A stretch of 9,680 bases of DNA from Proteobacteria bacterium UBA964. GTDB lineage: Bacteria > Pseudomonadota > Gammaproteobacteria > Steroidobacterales > Steroidobacteraceae. Both the position numbers and the translations under genes were made by a program. The stretch covers positions 1 to 9,680 of the forward strand of contig DBCG01000086.1 of assembly GCA_002292945.1 (NCBI GenBank), written 5' to 3'. Below the pieces are notes generated by a model, which ran no database searches, was not told the origin of the DNA, and was given only the letters and a program-made list of their open reading frames with translations. Of the stretch, positions 1 through 6,336 are shown in pieces (position 1 is the first letter of the stretch; each line of letters begins with the position of its first letter).

Positions 1-1
1 C

Positions 2-928
2 GTGCGCGGCTGGACCCATCTCGAGCGACAGAAGGGCGGCATCGGCTTGCGCGGTCCTGGCGAGACCCAGCTCGAGACCGATCGTCGCCTGCTTGGCGGA
101 CGCGTCAAAGTGCTCTCGAAGCGCCTCGAAAAGCTGCAGCAGCAGCGCGAGACCGGCCGCCAGCGCCGTGTCGAGATCCCGATCCCCTCAGTGGCGCTCG
201 TCGGCTACACCAACGCCGGCAAGTCGACCCTGTTCCGAGCCCTCACCGGCGCGGAGGCCTACATCGCCGACCAGCTGTTCGCGACCCTCGATCCTTTGGT
301 GCGGCGCGTGGATCTGCCGGGCGGCAGTCCCATCGTCCTCGCCGACACCGTCGGGTTCATCCGTGAGCTGCCGCACGAACTTGTCGCGGCGTTCCGTTCG
401 ACCCTCACCGAGGCGCGCGAGGCCACTTTGCTGCTTCATGTGATCGACGCCAGCGATCCGCGGCGCGAGGAGCGTATCGATCAGGTCAACGCCGTGCTCA
501 CTGAGGTGGGTGCCGGCGATCTGCCCCAGATCCGGGTGTACAACAAGATCGACCGCTTGGATGACGTGCCGCGTGTCGAGCGTGACGGCGAAGGTCAACC
601 GTCCTCGGTCTGGGTCTCGGCGGCCCGCGGCCAAGGTCTCGAGGGGCTGCTGGGTGCGATCGCCGAGCGCCTGTCGCGCCATGCGCGGCTGCGGGGATTG
701 CGGGTGCCGGCGCGCGAGGCGGGGGCGTTGCGGGCCCGGCTGTATGCCGCCGGGGTCGTCCGCAGCGAGACGGTGCTGCCCGATGGCGGCCTCGAGTGGC
801 TGGTACAACTGCCTGACCACGAGGTTTTGGAACTTGCGGCAAGGTCGGGTGTCGAGGTCTTCGACGCACAGCAACCTTGTGCCACTGCCGAGCGCTACCT
901 ACAATCAACTTCCCCCTCGATGGCTTGA
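2..928 (+). CDS. hflX: GTPase HflX, 3' part (5' end outside window)
   Basis: HflX is a cytosolic TRAFAC-class GTPase that binds the 50S subunit and splits stalled ribosomes, notably under heat stress. The visible 308 residues hold the HflX signature GLRGPGETQLETDRR (about 15-29), a basic coiled-coil-like linker (about 30-58) and a complete G domain: G1 GYTNAGKST (68-76), switch I LFATLDP (92-98), G3 DTVGF (115-119), G4 NKID (181-184) and G5 SA (206-207). A short C-terminal domain follows. E. coli HflX is 426 residues, so roughly the first quarter, most of the N-terminal domain, lies left of the window. The GTG at position 2 is therefore an internal valine codon, not a start. The stop TGA lies 6 nt before hflK, consistent with the hfq-hflX-hflK-hflC operon. 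Identification is very secure. Confidence 0.97.
   Translation: MRGWTHLERQKGGIGLRGPGETQLETDRRLLGGRVKVLSKRLEKLQQQRETGRQRRVEIPIPSVALVGYTNAGKSTLFRALTGAEAYIADQLFATLDPLVRRVDLPGGSPIVLADTVGFIRELPHELVAAFRSTLTEAREATLLLHVIDASDPRREERIDQVNAVLTEVGAGDLPQIRVYNKIDRLDDVPRVERDGEGQPSSVWVSAARGQGLEGLLGAIAERLSRHARLRGLRVPAREAGALRARLYAAGVVRSETVLPDGGLEWLVQLPDHEVLELAARSGVEVFDAQQPCATAERYLQSTSPSMA
877..905 (+). promoter_or_regulatory. Possible internal sigma70 promoter for hflK-hflC
   Basis: Within the last codons of hflX, TTGTGC (877-882, 3 of 6 matches to the -35 consensus) is followed after exactly 17 nt by TACAAT (900-905, 5 of 6 matches to the -10 consensus). The -10-like hexamer and the bases after it are unusually AT-rich for this sequence. 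Transcription would start about 20-25 nt before the hflK ATG. The match is suggestive only: the -35 is poor and no experiment supports it. Confidence 0.33.
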
Positions 929-934
929 ACTCTC

Positions 935-2062
935 ATGGCATGGAACGAACCTGGCGGCAGCCCGAACAACTCCTGGGGAAAGCGCCCCGCCAAGGAGGGT
1001 GACGACGCCTTCCGCAACTTCCAGCGCAAGCTCGAGCAGATCCTGCGCGGCAGCGGCGGGTCGGGAACGACCGGAGGCGAAGAGCCGGCGGGCGACAACC
1101 GTCAACAGCTGCTCGTCGTGTTCGGCGTGGCGGCGCTCTTCTGGGCGTGGCAGAGCTTCTTCACCATCGACCAAGCCGAGCGCGGTGTCATCCAGCGCTT
1201 CGGCAAGTTCGTGTCGGTGCGTGACCCCGGCCTCGGCTTCCACCTGTGGCCCATCGAGCAGCTCACCAAGGTCAACACGCAGAAAGTCAGCAGCGTCAAC
1301 TACACCGCGAAGGTGCTGACACAGGACATCAACCTCATCGACATGTCGCTCGCCGTTCAGTACCAGCTGCGAGACCCCGTGAAGTATCTGTTCCAGGTCA
1401 AAGACCCCGACCAGACCCTGCGGGATGTCGGCGAGATGGCGATCCGCGAGGTCGTCGGACGCAACACCCTCGACACCATCTTCGTGTCCAACCGCGAGCA
1501 GGTCACCACCCGCACCAAGGAACTCATCCAGCGCACGCTCGATCAGTACGGTGCGGGCATGGTCATCACCAGCGTCAACCTGACCGATATCCAAGTGCCG
1601 GCTGACGTGCAGGAATCGCAGCGGGACGCCAACAAGGCGCTCGCCGACAAAGAGCGCCTCGTCAAGGAAGCCGAGGCTTATGCGAGCGGCATCCTGCCGG
1701 TCGCCGAGGGCGCCGCCTTGCGTCAATTGCAAGAGGCCGAGGGTTATCGCGCACAGGTCGTGTCGGTGGCGGAAGGTGAGGCGTCGCGCTTCAGCCAGAT
1801 CGTCAGCGAGTACGAGAAATCGCCGCGTGTGACCCGTGAGCGTCTCTACCTCGAGTCCGTCGAGGGGGTGATGTCGCGCTCCCGCAAGGTGGTCGTCGAC
1901 ACCAAGGGCGGCAATCAGATGCTCTACCTCCCGCTCGACAAATTGGTGGAGCGCAGCCGCAACGACGAGGTCGCGGTCACCGCGCCGCGAGCCGGCGCTG
2001 CGGGGGGCGAGGCCGCGGAGCCTGCGCCTGCCGCCGATCCCCGCACCCGGACGGAGCGCTGA
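935..2062 (+). CDS. hflK: FtsH protease regulator subunit HflK
   Basis: HflK is an SPFH/band-7 inner-membrane protein that assembles with HflC into a large periplasmic cage around the FtsH protease and modulates its access to membrane substrates. The 375-residue product starts MAWNEPGG, like E. coli HflK (MAWNQPG), which fixes the start. It has a Gly/Ser/Lys-rich cytoplasmic N-terminus (1-55), one membrane segment (about 58-77) and a band-7 domain (from about 78, with AERGVIQRFGKF and DPGLGFHLWP). An Ala/Glu-rich helical region follows (about 225-295), then a conserved end with RERLYLE (301-307) and GNQMLYLPLDKL (326-337), and an Ala/Pro tail. It is shorter than the 419-residue E. coli protein mainly in the two tails. 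No clear Shine-Dalgarno precedes the ATG, so coupling to hflX translation (6 nt upstream) is likely. hflC follows after 1 nt. Confidence 0.96.
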   Translation: MAWNEPGGSPNNSWGKRPAKEGDDAFRNFQRKLEQILRGSGGSGTTGGEEPAGDNRQQLLVVFGVAALFWAWQSFFTIDQAERGVIQRFGKFVSVRDPGLGFHLWPIEQLTKVNTQKVSSVNYTAKVLTQDINLIDMSLAVQYQLRDPVKYLFQVKDPDQTLRDVGEMAIREVVGRNTLDTIFVSNREQVTTRTKELIQRTLDQYGAGMVITSVNLTDIQVPADVQESQRDANKALADKERLVKEAEAYASGILPVAEGAALRQLQEAEGYRAQVVSVAEGEASRFSQIVSEYEKSPRVTRERLYLESVEGVMSRSRKVVVDTKGGNQMLYLPLDKLVERSRNDEVAVTAPRAGAAGGEAAEPAPAADPRTRTER

Positions 2063-2063
2063 C

Positions 2064-2939
2064 ATGACCCAGACCCTTCAACGCCTCGTCGGCATCGTCA
2101 TGGCGATCGGTGTCGCCCTCAGCTTCTGCGTCTTCACGGTCTCCGAGAACGAGGTCGCGATCCGTACGCAGTTCCGTGAGATCGTCGCCACCGGCTATGG
2201 CCCCGGCCTGCACTTCAAGTGGCCCATCGACACCGTGCGCAAGTTCGAGAAGCGCATCGTCTCGCAGAGCTTCGAGGGAGAGACCTTCCTCACCAGCGAG
2301 AACCGCGGCCTGATCGTCGACTACTACGTGAAGTGGCGCATCAAGGATGCCGGTCGGTATTCGCAGGCTTTCGGCACCGACACCGGCGCCGCCGGCCAGC
2401 GTCTCTCCGATATCGTCAAGGACGGCATCAAGAACGCGGTCGCGCAGCGCACGCTGCAGCAGATCGTCTCCGCGGAACGCACGGCGTTCACCGGCGACAT
2501 GTTCGAGCGCGCCAGCAAAAGCGCCGAGGGTCTCGGTCTCGAACTGGTCGATGCGCGGGTGCAGAAGATCGGTCTGCCGCCGGACGTCGAGTCCCGCGTC
2601 TATGCCAGCATGCAGCAGAGCTTCGGTCGGCTCGCGCGCCAGTTGCGCGGCGAGGGCGAAAAAGAGGCGTTGCGGATCCGCGCCGAGGCCGACCGCAAGC
2701 GCACCGAGCTGCTCGCGGTGGCGGCCCGTGATTCCCTCAAGATGCGTGGTGAGGGCGATGCGAAGGCCGCAGCGCTTTATTCCGCGGCGTACGGTCGCAA
2801 CCCCGAGTTCTACGCGTTCTACCGCAGCCTCCAGGCCTACAAGAACTCGCTCGGCAAGGAAGGGGATCTGATGGTGGTCTCGCCTGACAGCGAATTCTTC
2901 CGCTACTTGCGCGGTCCGGGCGGCGGCTCGACCCGCTGA
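2064..2939 (+). CDS. hflC: FtsH protease regulator subunit HflC
   Basis: HflC is the partner of HflK in the HflKC-FtsH complex, anchored in the inner membrane with its SPFH domain in the periplasm. The 291-residue product has an N-terminal membrane segment (about 7-26), a band-7 domain beginning VSENEVAIRTQF, the GPGLHFKWP motif (47-54) and DYYVKWRI (86-93). A charged helical region follows (about 185-235, with RGEGDAKAAALY at 228-239), then the characteristic C-terminal MVVSPDSEFFRYL (270-282). GGAG at 2053-2056 sits 7 nt before the ATG, inside the hflK end, and the two genes are separated by one base, so they are translationally linked. The protein is about 43 residues shorter than E. coli HflC because it lacks an insert near residues 143-155. 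Identification is secure. Confidence 0.96.
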   Translation: MTQTLQRLVGIVMAIGVALSFCVFTVSENEVAIRTQFREIVATGYGPGLHFKWPIDTVRKFEKRIVSQSFEGETFLTSENRGLIVDYYVKWRIKDAGRYSQAFGTDTGAAGQRLSDIVKDGIKNAVAQRTLQQIVSAERTAFTGDMFERASKSAEGLGLELVDARVQKIGLPPDVESRVYASMQQSFGRLARQLRGEGEKEALRIRAEADRKRTELLAVAARDSLKMRGEGDAKAAALYSAAYGRNPEFYAFYRSLQAYKNSLGKEGDLMVVSPDSEFFRYLRGPGGGSTR

Positions 2940-2962
2940 CACGACTGAAAGCGTAGCGTCCC

Positions 2963-4261
2963 GTGGCTCAAGGCCGTTTCGTCGTCATCATCGGCACCCA
3001 ATGGGGTGACGAGGGCAAAGGCAAGATCGTCGATCTGCTGACCGAGCGCGCGTCCGCGGTCGCCCGGTTCCAGGGCGGCCACAACGCCGGTCATACGCTC
3101 ATCGTCGGTGGCGAGAAGACCGTGCTGTCGCTCATCCCGTCGGGGGTGCTGCGTCCGCAGGTCGCCTGCTACATCGGAAACGGCGTGGTGCTCTCGCTCG
3201 AGGCGCTGTTCACCGAGGCCGACATGCTGGTGGCGCGTGGCGTGCCGGTGTTCGATCGGCTGCGCATCGCGCCGAACTGTCCGCTGATCCTGCCCTCACA
3301 CATCGCGCTCGACCGTGCCCGTGAGCAGGCCCGCGGCGCGGATGCCATCGGCACCACCGGTCGCGGGATCGGTCCGGCCTATGAGGACAAAGTTTCGCGG
3401 CGTGCATTGCGCGTCGCCGACCTGTTCCAGCCCGCCCGTTTCGCGACCAAACTCGGCGAGATCCTCGACTTCCACAACTTCGTCCTGCAGCACTATTTCC
3501 GGCTGCCGACGGTCGACTTCCAGCAGACCCTCGATGCACACCTCGCCGCCGCGGAGCGCATCCGCCCCTTGGTGGTCGATGTCACCCTCGAGCTGCAGCG
3601 TCTGCGTGTGCAAGGCGCCAATGTGATGTTCGAGGGCGCACAGGGCGCGATGCTCGATGTCGACCTCGGCACCTATCCCTTCGTCACCTCCTCGAATACG
3701 ACCGCCGGGTACGCCGGCACCGGCACCGGGATCGGGCCCTGCAACTTCGATTACGTGCTCGGCATCGTCAAGGCCTACACGACGCGGGTCGGCGCCGGGC
3801 CGTTCCCGACCGAGCTCTTCGATGAGACCGGCGAGTATCTGCAGCGGGTCGGCAAAGAGTTCGGAGCGGTGACCGGTCGCCGTCGTCGTTGCGGATGGCT
3901 CGATGCCGTCGCGCTGCGGCGGTCGGTGATCCATTCGAGCGTGTCAGGTCTTTGCATGACCAAGCTCGATGTGCTCGACGGGCTCGACTCGATCCGGATC
4001 TGCGTCGGGTACCGAGCGGCAGGGGAGGTCTCCTCTGAGCCACCGCTCTTCGTCGACGCTTTCGCCGATGTCGAACCGGTCTACGAGGAGATCCCGGGTT
4101 GGAAGGGCGTGACGCTCGGTGTGACCCGCGAGGCGGACCTGCCGCCGGAGGCGCGGGCGTACCTCGCTCGCATCGAAGAACTCGTCGGCGTGCCGATCGA
4201 TGTCATCTCGACCGGTCCCGACCGCGACCAGACCATCATCCGCCGACATCCCTTCGGATGA
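2963..4261 (+). CDS. purA: Adenylosuccinate synthetase
   Basis: PurA condenses IMP with aspartate using GTP to form adenylosuccinate, the first committed step from IMP to AMP, in the cytosol. The 432-residue product matches the usual family length and starts at GTG (2963). The next residues, AQGRFVVIIGTQWGDEGKGK, align with the family N-terminus. Visible motifs are QWGDEGKGK (13-21, catalytic Asp16), GGHNAGHT (38-45, catalytic His44), GIGPAYEDKVSRRALR (135-150), VTSSNTTAG (241-249), TGRRRRCGWLDAVALRR (304-320) and the guanine-recognition stretch TKLDVLDG (333-340). The usual DHGTYP motif reads DLGTYP (234-239). Only 23 nt separate it from hflC, with a weak GAAAG (2947-2951) as ribosome binding site; the small DUF2065 gene found between hflC and purA in E. 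coli is absent. Its stop overlaps the next gene as ATGA. Confidence 0.97.
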   Translation: MAQGRFVVIIGTQWGDEGKGKIVDLLTERASAVARFQGGHNAGHTLIVGGEKTVLSLIPSGVLRPQVACYIGNGVVLSLEALFTEADMLVARGVPVFDRLRIAPNCPLILPSHIALDRAREQARGADAIGTTGRGIGPAYEDKVSRRALRVADLFQPARFATKLGEILDFHNFVLQHYFRLPTVDFQQTLDAHLAAAERIRPLVVDVTLELQRLRVQGANVMFEGAQGAMLDVDLGTYPFVTSSNTTAGYAGTGTGIGPCNFDYVLGIVKAYTTRVGAGPFPTELFDETGEYLQRVGKEFGAVTGRRRRCGWLDAVALRRSVIHSSVSGLCMTKLDVLDGLDSIRICVGYRAAGEVSSEPPLFVDAFADVEPVYEEIPGWKGVTLGVTREADLPPEARAYLARIEELVGVPIDVISTGPDRDQTIIRRHPFG

Positions 4262-5061
4262 GCCAGCGAAGCAGGGTCCTCTTTTCCCTGCGAGCGCTCT
4301 CTTTGCTCGCCGCGGTCATCCTCGGCGCGAGCGTCTCGCCCACCGCCTCGGCAGCGTGCGAGCGCAACGAGCCCGGCTATCTCTGGAACTTCGACGGCGC
4401 GATCGCCGAGAAGTATCCGATCCGCATGACGCTCGTCTTCTCCGGTGACACGCTCGAGGGCGTCTACACCTACCGGAGCCAGCTGCGCGACATCCGCCTG
4501 CGTGGTCGCATCGACGGCGGCAAGACCGTCGTGCTCGATGAGCTCGATGCGGCTGGCCGCGTCACGGCGCGCTTCGAGGGCGAGTTCGTGACCCGTGACC
4601 CGAAGGGTCGCTACGGCGACAGCGAGCTCGCCTGCGAGGTGATCGTCGGCAGCTGGGGCAAGGTCGGCTCCTCCGAGCGCCTGTCGGTCTATCTCGGCAC
4701 CGAGGGCGCGACCGCGGGCAGCCTCAGGCACCGCTACGGCGCCATCGGCGTTCGCGACGACGAGGTCGTGCACCGCGGCGCAGCGCGTTTCTGGCGCGCC
4801 GTGAAGGCGGGCGATCGGGCCACCGTCGCGGCGCAGGTCCGCTACCCGACCGCTGTGACCCTCGATGGCAAGGTCCGTCGGCTGACGGGGCCCAAGGACC
4901 TGCTCGCGCTCTATGATGGCGTGTTCACGCCGAAGTTCGTCGGCGCTATCCTCGAGAGCACCCCGCGCTACATGTTCGTTCGCGACCAAGGCGCCATGCT
5001 CGGCAGCGGCTGGGTCTGGTTCGGCGCCGACGGCAAGGTGACCGCGCTCAACAATTTCTGA
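4258..5061 (+). CDS. Exported protein of unknown function, two modules
   Basis: I cannot assign a function. The ATG at 4258 overlaps the purA stop (ATGA), implying translation by re-initiation after purA. The 267-residue product starts with a basic stretch, a hydrophobic core (about 10-25) and an A-S-A cleavage site (30-32), so Sec export to the periplasm is likely. Cys34 lies near the predicted mature N-terminus, but the preceding residues lack a leucine lipobox, so a lipoprotein is unlikely. The first mature module (about 34-150) looks like a beta-rich domain, with G-x-Y-x-Y (68-72), an L-R-G step (81-83) and a V-L-D-E-L-D strand (92-97). The second (about 172-267) starts with a helix and has YPTAVTLDGK, LLALYDGVFTPKF and GSGWVWF, resembling a widespread periplasmic alpha/beta fold of unknown role. 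Cys34 and Cys126 are the only mature cysteines and could form a disulfide. Reading frames starting upstream of 4258 lie inside purA and are rejected. Confidence 0.8.
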   Translation: MSQRSRVLFSLRALSLLAAVILGASVSPTASAACERNEPGYLWNFDGAIAEKYPIRMTLVFSGDTLEGVYTYRSQLRDIRLRGRIDGGKTVVLDELDAAGRVTARFEGEFVTRDPKGRYGDSELACEVIVGSWGKVGSSERLSVYLGTEGATAGSLRHRYGAIGVRDDEVVHRGAARFWRAVKAGDRATVAAQVRYPTAVTLDGKVRRLTGPKDLLALYDGVFTPKFVGAILESTPRYMFVRDQGAMLGSGWVWFGADGKVTALNNF

Positions 5062-5070
5062 TCCAGCCCC

Positions 5071-5078
5071 GGGAGGGG
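5071..5078 (+). promoter_or_regulatory. Strong Shine-Dalgarno for the oxidoreductase gene
   Basis: GGGAGGGG lies just before the ATG at 5082, with a spacer of about 5 nt from its GGGAGG core. It is the clearest ribosome binding site in the window and fixes the start of the downstream gene. It also suggests that this gene is initiated independently rather than only by coupling to the gene 20 nt upstream. Confidence 0.75.
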
Positions 5079-5081
5079 ACC

Positions 5082-6311
5082 ATGTACGACATCATCGTCT
5101 TCGGCGCCACGAGCTTCGTCGGCCGCATCCTCGTCCGCTACCTGCTCGATCGCCACGGTGCGGCGGACGGTGGCCTGCGCTGGGCGATCGCCGGCCGCTC
5201 GGCCTCCCGTCTCGAGGCCCTGAAGACGGAGTTCGGTGCGCCCTCGCTCCCCACGATCGTGGTCGATGCCGCCGATGCAGAGGGTCTGCGCAAGCTGTGC
5301 GCAACCACCCGCGTCGTGGTCTCGACCGTGGGACCCTATGCGCTGCACGGCGAGCCGCTGGTCGCCGCCTGCGCCGCGACCGGCACCGACTACTGCGACC
5401 TCACCGGCGAGGTGCAGTGGATCCGGCGCATGATCCTGCGTCATGAGGCCGCAGCCCGCGCGAGCGGTGCGCGCATCGTGAACTGCTGCGGTTTCGATTC
5501 GATCCCGTCCGATCTCGGCGTCCAGGTGCTGCAGCGGGAGTCCGTGCAGCGCTACGGTCAGCCGCTCGAGCGCGTGCGCCTGCGGGTCAAGAAGATGCGG
5601 GGCGGCGCCTCGGGCGGCACCGTGGCGAGCCTGCTCAATGTCATCAAAGAAGTCCGCAAGGACCCCGCGCTGCGCACCGAACTCGCGAACCCTTATTCTT
5701 TGTGTGTCGGTGCCGAGCCGCTCGCCACCCGGCAGCCGAACGTGTCGGGCGCGGTGTACGACGAGGCCTTCGGCAGCTGGTCGGCGCCGTTCGTGATGGC
5801 GGGGATCAACACCCGCATCGTCCACCGCTCCAACGCCGTGGGCGGTTATCCCTACGGCCGCGGGTTCCGCTACGACGAGGGGGTGCTCACCGGTCGCGGC
5901 CTGCGCGGGCGACTGACGGCGAGCGGCACGGCGCTCGGTCTTGGCGCGTTCATGGTCGGCGCAGCGCTCGGGCCCATCCGCGGCCTGCTCGAGCGCTTCG
6001 TCCTGCCCAAGCCGGGCGAGGGGCCGAGCCCTGCGGCACAGGCGAGCGGTTTCTTTGACCTCCGCCTGCATGGCACGACTGCGGATGGCCGCGCGCTGCG
6101 TGGCAAGGTCACCGGCGATCGCGACCCGGGCTATGGTTCCACCGCCAAGATGCTGGGTGAAGCGGCGGCCTGTCTGGCCTTCGATCTGCCGAAGGACGCG
6201 CTGCCCGGTGGGCTCTATACGCCCGCCACGGCGCTCGGTGAGCGCCTGGTGCAGCGGCTCGAGGCGCACGCCGGTCTGCGGTTCACCGTGGAGGATGTCG
6301 CGCGCGGCTGA
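5082..6311 (+). CDS. Saccharopine dehydrogenase-family NAD(P)-binding oxidoreductase
   Basis: The 409-residue product belongs to the saccharopine dehydrogenase-like family, in the branch related to mycobacterial trans-acting enoyl reductases. It has an N-terminal Rossmann dinucleotide loop GATSFVG (8-14), AGRS (37-40, second strand), VSTVGPY (80-86), YCDLTGE (104-110) and the diagnostic GFDSIPSDLG (137-146). A hydrophobic stretch (about 283-300) may touch the membrane or a lipid. The end carries DPGYGSTAKML (348-358) and GGLYTPATALGERL (376-389), typical of this branch. True lysine-pathway saccharopine dehydrogenases differ in the substrate domain, so a role in reducing a lipid or acyl substrate is more likely, but the substrate is unknown. 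It follows the exported protein by 20 nt and closes the plus-strand block. Family assignment is firm, function is not. Confidence 0.9.
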   Translation: MYDIIVFGATSFVGRILVRYLLDRHGAADGGLRWAIAGRSASRLEALKTEFGAPSLPTIVVDAADAEGLRKLCATTRVVVSTVGPYALHGEPLVAACAATGTDYCDLTGEVQWIRRMILRHEAAARASGARIVNCCGFDSIPSDLGVQVLQRESVQRYGQPLERVRLRVKKMRGGASGGTVASLLNVIKEVRKDPALRTELANPYSLCVGAEPLATRQPNVSGAVYDEAFGSWSAPFVMAGINTRIVHRSNAVGGYPYGRGFRYDEGVLTGRGLRGRLTASGTALGLGAFMVGAALGPIRGLLERFVLPKPGEGPSPAAQASGFFDLRLHGTTADGRALRGKVTGDRDPGYGSTAKMLGEAAACLAFDLPKDALPGGLYTPATALGERLVQRLEAHAGLRFTVEDVARG

Positions 6312-6334
6312 GGGTCCGTCACCCGCGCCGCGCG
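6301..6334. terminator. GC-rich hairpin between convergent genes
   Basis: CGCGCGGC (6301-6308) pairs perfectly with GCCGCGCG (6327-6334). Inside it, GGGT (6312-6315) pairs with ACCC (6321-6324) around a 5-nt loop. The structure lies between the oxidoreductase gene and the convergent minus-strand gene, and the stop codon at 6309-6311 falls inside it. No T-tract follows on either strand, so it is not a canonical intrinsic terminator. It could act as a bidirectional terminator helped by Rho, or as a 3'-end RNA stabiliser. Confidence 0.45.
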
Positions 6335-6336
6335 TC

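Noticed and set aside
905..2942. Long minus-strand open frames (386 and 321 codons) opposite hflK and hflC
   Set aside because: They mirror two well-conserved genes, and the products show no recognisable domains.
3715..3735. Short repeated CACCGG units in purA
   Set aside because: They encode the Gly-Thr-Gly-Thr-Gly stretch of a conserved PurA segment, so they are coding constraint rather than a repeat element.
4968..6269. 433-codon open frame on the minus strand
   Set aside because: It is antisense to the saccharopine dehydrogenase-like gene, which has a strong ribosome binding site and family motifs. The antisense product looks like a compositional artefact.
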